DNA from: Neorhizobium galegae bv. orientalis str. HAMBI 540
Lineage (GTDB): Bacteria > Pseudomonadota > Alphaproteobacteria > Rhizobiales > Rhizobiaceae
Reading direction: 5' to 3'
DNA length: 64,000 nucleotides
Assembly (NCBI RefSeq): GCF_000731315.1
Contig: NZ_HG938354.1
Location: 372,001-436,000, forward strand
Shown: positions 51,790 to 59,112 of the stretch, one piece after another
How the letters are laid out: the number at the start of each line of letters is the position of its first letter
Position numbering within the stretch: the stretch's first letter is position 1
Made by a program: the position numbers and the translations under genes
Notes under the pieces: generated by a model
Seen by the model: the letters and a program-made list of their open reading frames with translations, nothing else
Database searches by the model: none
Told to the model about the DNA's origin: nothing

Positions 51790-53196
51790 TCAGCGGATCA
51801 GTCCCATCTCCGTCGGCAGCCAGAGGGTGATGGCCGGAATGAAAGTGATCAGCAGCAAGGCGATGATGAGCGGCACCAGCCAGGGAATGATCGCCATCGT
51901 CGTGCGCTCGACGGACAGTCGCGCGACACGCGACAGAACGAAGAGCACCATGCCGAGCGGCGGATGCAGGAGGCCGATCATCAGGTTCAGCGTCATTATC
52001 AACCCGAAATGCACCGGATCAATATCGAACTGCTTGACCAGCGGCAGCAGGATCGGGACGAGGATGGTGATCGCCGCGATCGTGTCGAGGAAGCAGCCGA
52101 CGAACAGCATCAGCAGGTTCACCAGGATGAGGAAGAGCCATTTGTTGCTGGTGATGGAGAGGATCGCTTCCGACAGGAGCTGCGCCGTCTGGCTGACCGT
52201 CAAAAGCCAGGCAAACACGGAGGCTGCGGCCACGATGAACAGGACCGATGCCGTCGTTTCAATCGTGTCGAAAGTCGCCTTTGCGATCGTCCTGAATGTC
52301 ATGGTCCGGTAGCGCACCATGCCGAGGAACAGCGACCAGAGAACGGCCGCGACGGCTGCTTCCGTCGGCGTAAACCAGCCCATGGTCATGCCACCGATCA
52401 GGATGACCGGGGTCATCAGCGCCATTACGGCGGAAAAGTTGAAATACCAGTCACACATCAGCAGCACGGCCAGTGCAATGAAAATGGCAACGTTGAGCGA
52501 TAGGCCGAGCGTGAGCAGAACCCAGATGGTGGCCGGGACCATCATGACGACGAGGATCTCCGACGACGCGCCGATCAGGCCCTTGATGCTGAACGGGGCA
52601 TCCGAGCCCCAGCGTTTGACATAGGCAAAGATCGCGACGGTGACCATCATCAGCACCGTCATGACGACGCCGGGCACGATGCCGGCCATGAACAGGGCGC
52701 CGATCGAGACATTCGCCATCATGCCGTAGATGACGAAGGGCAGCGATGGCGGAAAGATCGGCCCGAGCGTGGCAGAGGCCGCGGTAACCCCGACGGCCGC
52801 TTCCACCGGATAGCCGTGATCGCGCATGGCCTTGATCTCGATGGTGCCGATGCCCGCGGCATCTGCCAGGGCCGTGCCCGACATGCCGGAAAACACCACC
52901 GAACCGATGATGTTCACCTGCGCGAGGCCACCCTTCATCCAGCCGACAAGGGCCACGGCGAAGGCGTAGATGCGGCCGGTGACGCCCGCGATATTCATCA
53001 GGTTGCCGGCGAGGATGAAGAACGGAACTGCCAGCAGCGGAAAGCTTTCGACGCCGGCAATCAGCCGCTGCGCGGCAATGATGTCGGGCGCGACGTCATA
53101 GAAGACAATGTACAGGACCGATGACACGGCCATGGAGACGGCGACCGGAAGTCCGATCAGCATCAGGACAAGAAACGAGCCTATGAGCAGCAACAT
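51790..53196 (-). CDS. TRAP transporter large permease, DctM family
   Basis: Inner-membrane transport subunit of 468 residues, slightly longer than the common 425, with about 12 helices. DctM signatures: PFFILAGNLMNIAGVTGRIY, FSGMSGTALADAAGIGTIEI, LGPIFPPSLPFVIYG and MIGLLHPPLGMVLFVLSRV. It starts 5 bp from the small-permease stop. The operon (GntR, DctP, DctQ, DctM, dehydrogenase, UxuA) suggests hexuronate or related aldonate uptake. Confidence 0.95.
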   Translation of the reverse strand: MLLLIGSFLVLMLIGLPVAVSMAVSSVLYIVFYDVAPDIIAAQRLIAGVESFPLLAVPFFILAGNLMNIAGVTGRIYAFAVALVGWMKGGLAQVNIIGSVVFSGMSGTALADAAGIGTIEIKAMRDHGYPVEAAVGVTAASATLGPIFPPSLPFVIYGMMANVSIGALFMAGIVPGVVMTVLMMVTVAIFAYVKRWGSDAPFSIKGLIGASSEILVVMMVPATIWVLLTLGLSLNVAIFIALAVLLMCDWYFNFSAVMALMTPVILIGGMTMGWFTPTEAAVAAVLWSLFLGMVRYRTMTFRTIAKATFDTIETTASVLFIVAAASVFAWLLTVSQTAQLLSEAILSITSNKWLFLILVNLLMLFVGCFLDTIAAITILVPILLPLVKQFDIDPVHFGLIMTLNLMIGLLHPPLGMVLFVLSRVARLSVERTTMAIIPWLVPLIIALLLITFIPAITLWLPTEMGLIR

Positions 53197-53200
53197 GGCG

Positions 53201-53779
53201 TCAATCCTCCACGCTCTGGAAAGCTTCCGGTCGCTCCAGAACGGAGTAACCCCGGCGCATGTTGGCGATGAAGACCTGGATCGAGCGCAGCAGCATCAGC
53301 ACGAAGGCGGCAAGCACGGAATAAAAGACGATATTGCGCGGCAGTTGCACCGTCACCATCTCCTCGTCCGACACGATCTCCATGTAACGCCACATCAGCC
53401 ATGATCCGTAGAGGAAGAAGCCGATGCGGATGAGATCCACCGCCGTCGCCATCACGCGGGTCACGCGGGCGGGCAGATAATGATAGAGGACATCCACCTG
53501 GATATGGCGTGATGTGCGCACGCACATCACAGCTCCCAGGAACACCACGCCGATCAGGCAGTTGACGGCGATTTCCTCTGTCCAGGCATAACTGTTGTTG
53601 AGCACGTAGCGTGTGAAGAACTGAAGGAAGACGCAACCCGTCATCAACCAGAAAAGGGCCAGGGTGATCCAGTCCTCGAACGCATAGGTGCTGAGATTGG
53701 CCTCGGCTGGCGCCTCGTCAAATGTATGGGCAAGTTCTTCAGGCGTGACCTTGGTATGAATTTCCTGCGACGCTGACAT
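53201..53779 (-). CDS. TRAP transporter small permease, DctQ family
   Basis: Small membrane subunit of 192 residues with four helices. The first is LALFWLMTGCVFLQFFTRYVL, followed by YAWTEEIAVNCLIGVVFLGAV and the DctQ-like CVRTSRHIQVDVLYHYLP. The ATG at 53779 has AGGA eight bases upstream; 53788 is a weaker alternative. It is preceded by a 180-bp gap with a hairpin after the dctP gene. Confidence 0.92.
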   Translation of the reverse strand: MSASQEIHTKVTPEELAHTFDEAPAEANLSTYAFEDWITLALFWLMTGCVFLQFFTRYVLNNSYAWTEEIAVNCLIGVVFLGAVMCVRTSRHIQVDVLYHYLPARVTRVMATAVDLIRIGFFLYGSWLMWRYMEIVSDEEMVTVQLPRNIVFYSVLAAFVLMLLRSIQVFIANMRRGYSVLERPEAFQSVED

Positions 53780-53841
53780 CGATAGCATCCTGTCCGGATA
53801 TGAACCTCACTGCACCGGGAAAACGTTCGCCGCCGGGCGAG

Positions 53842-53870
53842 CCGCCGCAGCCTTCAGAAAGGTGCGGCGG
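53842..53870 (-). terminator. Intercistronic hairpin between TRAP receptor and small permease
   Basis: Outer stem CCGCCGCA / TGCGGCGG with an inner CCTT/AAGG stem, one bulged base and a 4-nt loop, 90 bp after the DctP stop. It has no T run, so partial termination or mRNA protection is more likely than a full stop, because dctQ lies beyond it. Confidence 0.6.
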
Positions 53871-53959
53871 GCCCGCCTGGTGACCAGCCAACACGGCAGG
53901 TCCCATGCGCAATGGAAGGAATTGTCGAACAGGCGCGGCCCGCAGACCGCGCCACGGGC

Positions 53960-54934
53960 TTACTTGATTGCGCGGATTGCTTCCCAGTCGGCCTTTTCAT
54001 AGCCGAACTCTTCGAGCTTGACCTTTTCGACGACGTTCTTCAGGAAGTCTGCCTTGTCGACTTCCGTCACCGTCAGGCCCTTCTTCTTGAACTCGTCGAC
54101 CAGTTCCTTTTCACGGGCGTCGATCGTTTTCGACGAACGCACGCTGGCTTCCTGCGCGACGTCGGAGAAGATCTTCTTGTCCTCATCGGACAGGCTGGTC
54201 CAGAGCTTCTTCGAAAACAGCGTGTTGAGGTGGTCGACGATATGGCCGGTCAGGACGATATTCTTCTGGACCTCATAGAACTTCTTCGCCTCGATCGTGG
54301 TCAGCGGATTTTCTTGCGCGTCGACCGTGCCATTCTGCAGGGCGAGGTAAACTTCGGCAAAGGCGATCGGCGTTGTATTGGCGCCGCAGGCCCGCGGCAT
54401 GGCGAGGTAGGCTGGAACATCCGGCACGCGCATCTTCACGCCCTGCAGGTCGGCGCACTTGGAAATCGGCTTGTTGGATGTGGTGTGGCGCGTTCCGTAA
54501 TAGGTTACGGCGGCGATATGGTTGCCGGTCTTGTCTTCATAGCCCTTGGCGAGACGCTTGAAGATGTCGCTCTTGGTATAGGCGATCAGGTGGCTCGCAT
54601 CGCGGAAGATATAGGGATAATAGGTGACGCCGATCGGCTTATAATCGCGCGCCGCAAAACTGGAGCCGGAGATGATGATATCCACGGTGCCGAGCTTGAG
54701 GCCCTGGTTGATATCGGCTTCTTTTCCAAGCTGTGAAGCCGGATATACGTCGATCTTGTAGCGGCCGTTGGTCCGCTTGGCGATCTCGCCGGCGGCCCAG
54801 ACGGAGTCGGTGTGGAAAGGCTCGGATGTCTCATAGACATGAGCCCATTTCAGCACGGTTTCGGCATGCGCCGAAAGCGTCGATGCAATGATGACTGCGG
54901 CGGCGCCAAGCAATGTCTTCAGTCGGTGTTTCAT
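53960..54934 (-). CDS. TRAP transporter substrate-binding protein, DctP family
   Basis: Periplasmic receptor of 324 residues. It has a signal peptide (LKTLLGAAAVIIASTLSAHA, cut before ETVLKW), then WAHVYETSEPFHTDSVWAAG, YPASQLGKEADINQGLKLG, and the ligand-clamp strands GVKMRVPDVPAYL and ALQNGTVDAQENPLTTI. These match DctP receptors for uronates and aldonates. GGGAGGAAAGA precedes the ATG. It lies 56 bp after the GntR gene on the same strand, so regulator and transporter are probably one operon. Confidence 0.94.
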   Translation of the reverse strand: MKHRLKTLLGAAAVIIASTLSAHAETVLKWAHVYETSEPFHTDSVWAAGEIAKRTNGRYKIDVYPASQLGKEADINQGLKLGTVDIIISGSSFAARDYKPIGVTYYPYIFRDASHLIAYTKSDIFKRLAKGYEDKTGNHIAAVTYYGTRHTTSNKPISKCADLQGVKMRVPDVPAYLAMPRACGANTTPIAFAEVYLALQNGTVDAQENPLTTIEAKKFYEVQKNIVLTGHIVDHLNTLFSKKLWTSLSDEDKKIFSDVAQEASVRSSKTIDAREKELVDEFKKKGLTVTEVDKADFLKNVVEKVKLEEFGYEKADWEAIRAIK

Positions 54935-54990
54935 TCTTTCCTCCCAGTGAAACGGAACTGTATGGTCGACCCCATCGCAATGATGGACGG

Positions 54991-55704
54991 TCAGTCTTCC
55001 CTGGTCTGCTCCTCCTCGAAGCTTTCCGAGAATCTCTTTTGCGCCAGCGTCAGATGACGGCGCATGGCCTCGCGTGCGGCGGCAGGGTCTCCGGCTGCAA
55101 TGGCGTCACGAATAACGCGGTGCTCCTCAAGCGCCAGCTTCCATGTGTGCGGCCCTTCGAAATAGCTGGCGAGCTTCGTGAAATAGGGCGACATCCGCGT
55201 ATCGTAGATCAGCCCGGTGAAGTGCTTCAGGGCCGAATTGCCGATGATGTCGGCGATCGCCGTGTGAAAATCGCGGTCGCAGGCAAGAGCAACCGGGCCG
55301 TCGTCCAGCGACTGCTCCATGCGCTCCAAAAGCAGATCGATGCGGGCGATGCCGTCGGGCGTCACCAGACGCGCGGCCTCTTCCGCGATGCTGCTTTCGA
55401 TCAGGCAGCGGGCCTGAAGGATCTCGAGGGGCCCGCCTCCTTCGTCGTTTGGCAGGACACCAGCGGGCTGCTTTGGGGCGCTGCTGATATAGACGCCGGA
55501 TCCCATCCGGATCTGAATCCGGCCTTCGACCTCGAGCACGATCAGAGCCTCGCGGACCGTCGGCCGGGAAACGGAAAATCGTTCGGCAAGCTCTCGTTCG
55601 GGCGGAAGCCTCGAACCCGGCTTCAGCTCCCCCGTATCGATCAGCACACGAATCTGCTCCGCAACCTGGCGATAAAGCCGGCGCGGCTCCAAGGCCACGA
55701 ACAT
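54991..55704 (-). CDS. GntR-family transcriptional regulator, FCD type
   Basis: Repressor of 237 residues with winged helix LYRQVAEQIRVLIDTGELK, SRLPPERELAERFSVSRPTV and wing QIRMGSGVYIS. The FCD domain carries CDRDFHTAIADIIGNSAL and the histidine of LALEEHRVI, the usual metal ligands. The start is the ATG at 55704 with GGAGGAG five bases upstream. It is the first gene of the TRAP-uxuA operon, and an operator candidate lies at 55743-55762, consistent with autoregulation and induction by an intermediate such as fructuronate or mannonate. Confidence 0.92.
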   Translation of the reverse strand: MFVALEPRRLYRQVAEQIRVLIDTGELKPGSRLPPERELAERFSVSRPTVREALIVLEVEGRIQIRMGSGVYISSAPKQPAGVLPNDEGGGPLEILQARCLIESSIAEEAARLVTPDGIARIDLLLERMEQSLDDGPVALACDRDFHTAIADIIGNSALKHFTGLIYDTRMSPYFTKLASYFEGPHTWKLALEEHRVIRDAIAAGDPAAAREAMRRHLTLAQKRFSESFEEEQTRED

Positions 55705-55742
55705 CGAACTCCTCCGAGCGCACCACTCCCTGATGCGCAAGC

Positions 55743-55762
55743 GGTCAGATTGTCTGACCAAT
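55743..55762. promoter_or_regulatory. Predicted GntR/FCD operator, uxuA operon
   Basis: Overlapping inverted repeats: GGTCAGATTGTCTGACC (55743-55759, perfect 7-bp arms) and, on the other strand, ATTGGTCAGACAAT (55749-55762). The core GTCAGACA is shared with the operator at 7440. Confidence 0.55.
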
Positions 55763-55806
55763 TTCTACTATGGGTTAATTGAAAAATCTGTCAAGTGTCC
55801 ATCTGC

Positions 55807-56721
55807 CTATTCCACGGGCGGCGTTTCCGTTCTCAGCGCCGCTATCAGCATGTCCACGAATGCGGAAACCTTAGGCGGGCGAAAACGTGCAGCCGGATAG
55901 ACCGTGAACACGCCGCCCGACGGCAGCTGCCATTCAGGCAGGACGTGGAGAAGGCGTCCATCGGCCAAGTCAGCGGTCGCGAGGAAATCCGGCAACACGG
56001 ACAATCCGCCACCTTGCCTTACCGCTTCCATGACCGCCGGCGTGGTATTGATCGCGATGGCCGCCTTGAACCGCACCGTGAGTGCCTCCTGATCACCGCG
56101 CGTAAACGTCCATTCCAAAGGTTCTCGTAGCGCGTTATTGGCAACGAAGGGCAGGGCGGGCAAATCGGCGAGCCCGTTTAATTCCGCTATTCGTGCGGCA
56201 AACTGAGGCGGGCCGACAAGATATTGGCGAAAGAAGCCGATCCGTCTGGCCTGGAGGCTTGAGTCAGCCAGCCACCCGACGCGAATGGCAAGGTCCATGT
56301 TTTCGGAGACCAGATCGACCATCCTGTCGCTGAGATTGAGTTCCACCCTGCAATCCGGATAGCGGGACGTGAAGGCGGTGACCAAAGGCACGACCACCGA
56401 CGTGCCATAGTCGTAGGGTGCCGTGATCCTCAACAGGCCCTTGGGTTCCGACCTGGCTTGAGCCAGTTCCCCCAACGCATCCTCGGCCTCTCTGAGGATC
56501 GACACGCAACGGGCGTGAAACATCTGCCCCGCTTCGGTGGGTTGGACCCGCCGCGTCGTGCGCATCAGCAACGTGGTGCCGACCTCCTGTTCGAGCCTGG
56601 CAACCTGCTGGCTGACGACTGCCTTGGTGATGCCGAGATACTCCGCCGCCCGGGTGAAAGATCCCGCGTCGACGACAGCGACAAAATAGGCGAGCCGGTT
56701 GAGATTTCTCGCTTCTTGCAT
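55807..56721 (-). CDS. LysR-family transcriptional regulator
   Basis: LTTR of 304 residues: N-terminal helix-turn-helix LNRLAYFVAVVDAGSFTRAA, YLGITKAVVSQQVARLEQEV, then the effector-binding domain (LLRITAPYDYGTSVVVPLV, ALPFVANNALREP). The ATG at 56721 gives the standard N-terminus; an earlier in-frame ATG at 56754 is possible. It is divergent from the metallo-beta-lactamase-fold gene at 56898, the classic arrangement in which a LysR protein controls its divergent neighbour. The inducer is unknown. Confidence 0.93.
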   Translation of the reverse strand: MQEARNLNRLAYFVAVVDAGSFTRAAEYLGITKAVVSQQVARLEQEVGTTLLMRTTRRVQPTEAGQMFHARCVSILREAEDALGELAQARSEPKGLLRITAPYDYGTSVVVPLVTAFTSRYPDCRVELNLSDRMVDLVSENMDLAIRVGWLADSSLQARRIGFFRQYLVGPPQFAARIAELNGLADLPALPFVANNALREPLEWTFTRGDQEALTVRFKAAIAINTTPAVMEAVRQGGGLSVLPDFLATADLADGRLLHVLPEWQLPSGGVFTVYPAARFRPPKVSAFVDMLIAALRTETPPVE

Positions 56722-56897
56722 GAAAGCCCCCGCGTGACTGTCAACTTCTAGCATACATTCTGTCGTATTTGTTGGTCTTCTTCGTTCTATCTCGCCGTGT
56801 CATCTTTGGCTTCACAAGGAGCGAGGCAGGAGAGGTGAAACCTGCAAGGCCGTCATCTCTCAGTCTCAGATAGCGAACGAAACACCGGAGACATTCC

Positions 56898-57794
56898 ATG
56901 TTTACAAGGAGAACGATCATGAAAACCACTCTCGCCGCCGGCGCCACCGCCGTTTTTGCGCCTGCAGGACTTGGCCATGCAGCCGGAACCCTGACCTGGA
57001 AGCATTTCCCCGCCGGACAGAACGGCTTTTTCCGCGCTCCCGTTCTGGTTTCCGGTGCGAAGGAAGCCGTACTGATCGACGGCGGCTTCACGCTCCCAGA
57101 CGGCAAGGCTCTGGCGGACGCGATCAAGGCGACTGGCAAGACGCTCACGACAATCTACATCAGCCAGTCCGATCCGGATTATTATTTCAGCCTTGGGCCG
57201 ATCAAGACGGCTTTCCCAGATGCGAAAGTGATTGCCGCACCGGCTACGGTCACTGCCATCAAGGACAGCATCGAGAAGAAGCTGGCCGTCTGGGGGCCGC
57301 AGCTGAAGGAAAACGGCCCGCAGACGCTGGCCGACGTCGTCATGCCGGAAGCCTTCGCGGGCAGCGCATTGACCGTCGATGGCGAGACGATCGAGATCGT
57401 CGAAGCCGAAGGCTTATCCAATCGGCGCTATCTCTTCGTCCCGTCGCTGAACGCGGTCTTCGGCGGCGTGCTGATCTTCAATGGCGTCCATGTCTGGACT
57501 GCGGACACCAACAGCGCCGAATTGCGGGCCGCCTGGATCGCCAATCTCGAGAAGATCGCAGCGCGCAAACCGGCAATCGTGGTCGCCGGCCATATGACCC
57601 CGGAAGCACTGAGCGACCTTTCAGGTGTCGCGCATACACTCGCCTATCTGAAGGCGTTCGAGGAAGAACTCGCCAAGGCCAAGGGCTCGGCCGAACTCAA
57701 GGCGGCGATGGAAGCGCGCTTCCCGGGTCTCGGCATGGGCATTGCGCTCGACATCGGCTCCAAGGTCGCCACCGGCGAGATGAAGTGGGGCTGA
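56898..57794 (+). CDS. Metallo-beta-lactamase-fold protein with degenerate metal motif, Tat-exported
   Basis: Exported protein of 298 residues. The N-terminus FTRRTIMKTTLAAGATAVF has a twin-arginine motif and a hydrophobic stretch, cut near GHAAG. The fold strands AVLIDGGFTLPDG and TLTTIYISQSDPDYYFSLG are those of MBL-fold hydrolases. However, the expected histidine motif (HxDxDH in close relatives, HxHxDH generally) reads QSDPDY, so two metal-binding histidines are replaced by Q90 and Y95. The later VVAGH histidine remains. It may be a weak, single-metal or non-catalytic member. It is followed 6 bp later by an NTF2-like gene and is probably controlled by the divergent LysR. An ATG at 56919 with AAGGAG is an alternative start but would remove the twin arginines. 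Confidence 0.85.
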   Translation: MFTRRTIMKTTLAAGATAVFAPAGLGHAAGTLTWKHFPAGQNGFFRAPVLVSGAKEAVLIDGGFTLPDGKALADAIKATGKTLTTIYISQSDPDYYFSLGPIKTAFPDAKVIAAPATVTAIKDSIEKKLAVWGPQLKENGPQTLADVVMPEAFAGSALTVDGETIEIVEAEGLSNRRYLFVPSLNAVFGGVLIFNGVHVWTADTNSAELRAAWIANLEKIAARKPAIVVAGHMTPEALSDLSGVAHTLAYLKAFEEELAKAKGSAELKAAMEARFPGLGMGIALDIGSKVATGEMKWG

Positions 57795-57800
57795 CCGGTC

Positions 57801-58193
57801 ATGGGTGCAAATCTCGATCTCATCCGCGCCACGTATGAGGGCGCCTCGGAAGATAATGGCCGCAACCTTGTTGCGGCCCTGGCGCCTGATGCGACATGGA
57901 CAGAAGCCGAAGGCTTTCCCTATGCCGGTACTTATGTCGGCATAGACGCCATCATTGCCGGTGTCTTCCACAGGCTCGCCACCGAATGGATCGGCTACAG
58001 CGCCAAAGTCCACACCTATCTGGAGGACGGCGATCGGGTCGCTGCATTTGGCGTCTATTCAGGGACCTACAAGGCAACCGGCAAGTCTATGACCGCGAGC
58101 TTTGCCCATCTCTACCGCGTATCGGATGGCAAGATCGCCACCATGGTCCAATATGTCGACAGCCATCTCGTCATGCAGGCATTGGAGAACTGA
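57801..58193 (+). CDS. NTF2-like/SnoaL-type small protein
   Basis: Protein of 130 residues with the cone-shaped NTF2 fold pattern: two N-terminal helices (NLDLIRATYEGASEDNGRNL), the short strand DATWTEAEGFPYAGTYVG, then the curved sheet VHTYLEDGDRVAAFGVYSGT and ASFAHLYRVSDGKIATMVQY. Such proteins are small isomerases, hydrolases or ligand binders. It follows the MBL-fold gene by 6 bp and is co-transcribed. The function is unknown; aromatic or polyketide-like ligands are common in the family but are not shown here. Confidence 0.85.
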   Translation: MGANLDLIRATYEGASEDNGRNLVAALAPDATWTEAEGFPYAGTYVGIDAIIAGVFHRLATEWIGYSAKVHTYLEDGDRVAAFGVYSGTYKATGKSMTASFAHLYRVSDGKIATMVQYVDSHLVMQALEN

Positions 58194-58256
58194 CGGCGAC
58201 AGGATGGACGACTTCCCGTTCAGGATGGTCGTCCACCACCGTCAACGGCCACATTC

Positions 58257-59021
58257 TCATTGAACCTCGTTGACATACCTATGGTGTGCGGTCGTTGCGC
58301 GATGGGCGGAGATGAGAACCGGGACCGCCAGTTGATCATAGGCGACCTCGTCGATCGTGAGAACGGCAGCGGGTAGGGCCAGATCCAGCCACCGGGCATC
58401 GGAATCGTTCGCAAGATCGGCACCGATCTGCTCGCGTATGGCCGAAATGCGGATCCCATAATTTTCCAGCAGATGCAGGTAGAAGAGCTGAGGGATTTCC
58501 TCCGGCCTTTCGGGGAAGTCGGGGACCCGTTCGCGGGAAAGCGTCAGTGTCTCGTGCATGATCGGCCGCTCGTCGACGTAACGCACCCGGTGGAAGGTGA
58601 CGGTCGGCGATCCTTCGTCGATCTGAAGTTTTCGCGCATCGGCCGCGGAAGCACCGCTCCTGTCGAGCGAAGTCACCTTCGTGACCGATTTGCTGAGCGA
58701 ACCATCCAGACCGTGCAGTCGAAAATACTGAAAAAACAGTCGCAGGCTGTGCTGCGGCTTGCGGCCGGTCACGACTGTGCCGGTCTTGCGACGGCGGCTG
58801 AGAAGGCCGTCATTGGTAAGATCCATCAGCGCCCGTCGGATGGTGCCCACGGCCACGCCATAGGTCTGCGACAGCGCCACTTCGCTCGGCAGAACCGCAC
58901 CCGGTTCCAGTTTGCCAAGCATGATCGCTTCGGTGATCTGTCGTTTGACCACTTCATAGAGCGGCAACGACAATTCCGTCAGCTTGATCACTCCTGATGA
59001 ATTATTGGGCAGTTCCGGCAA
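58257..59021 (-). CDS. GntR-family transcriptional regulator, HutC/UTRA type
   Basis: Regulator of 254 residues. The winged helix is LYEVVKRQITEAIMLGKLEP, LPSEVALSQTYGVAVGTIRR with wing RRRKTGTVV; the UTRA ligand domain follows (VTFHRVRYVDERPIMHETL, FYLHLLENYGIRISAI, VLTIDEVAYDQLAVPVLIS). The probable start is TTG at 59021 after GAAGAGG; this rare start may keep levels low. It is divergent from the M20/ABC operon and an ACTATATAGT palindrome lies between (59073-59082), so it probably controls peptide or amide uptake there. Confidence 0.88.
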   Translation of the reverse strand: MPELPNNSSGVIKLTELSLPLYEVVKRQITEAIMLGKLEPGAVLPSEVALSQTYGVAVGTIRRALMDLTNDGLLSRRRKTGTVVTGRKPQHSLRLFFQYFRLHGLDGSLSKSVTKVTSLDRSGASAADARKLQIDEGSPTVTFHRVRYVDERPIMHETLTLSRERVPDFPERPEEIPQLFYLHLLENYGIRISAIREQIGADLANDSDARWLDLALPAAVLTIDEVAYDQLAVPVLISAHRATTAHHRYVNEVQ

Positions 59022-59042
59022 TGATTTGCCTCTTCTTTGGAG

Positions 59043-59082
59043 TTGACTCGGGGTCTCGATCTACGCAGTATTACTATATAGT
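59043..59082 (+). promoter_or_regulatory. Predicted promoter and GntR/UTRA operator of the M20-ABC operon
   Basis: TTGACT (59043-59048), a 17-bp spacer and CAGTAT (59066-59071), then the perfect palindrome ACTATATAGT (59073-59082), which would cover the transcription start. Confidence 0.5.
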
Positions 59083-59112
59083 TTATATTAAAGCGCAAGC
59101 TGGGAGGCTGGC

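Noticed and set aside
50360..52312. 650-codon + strand open frame
   Set aside because: Antisense to the uxuA, zinc dehydrogenase and DctM genes, crossing gene boundaries; low-complexity R/P/S-rich translation.
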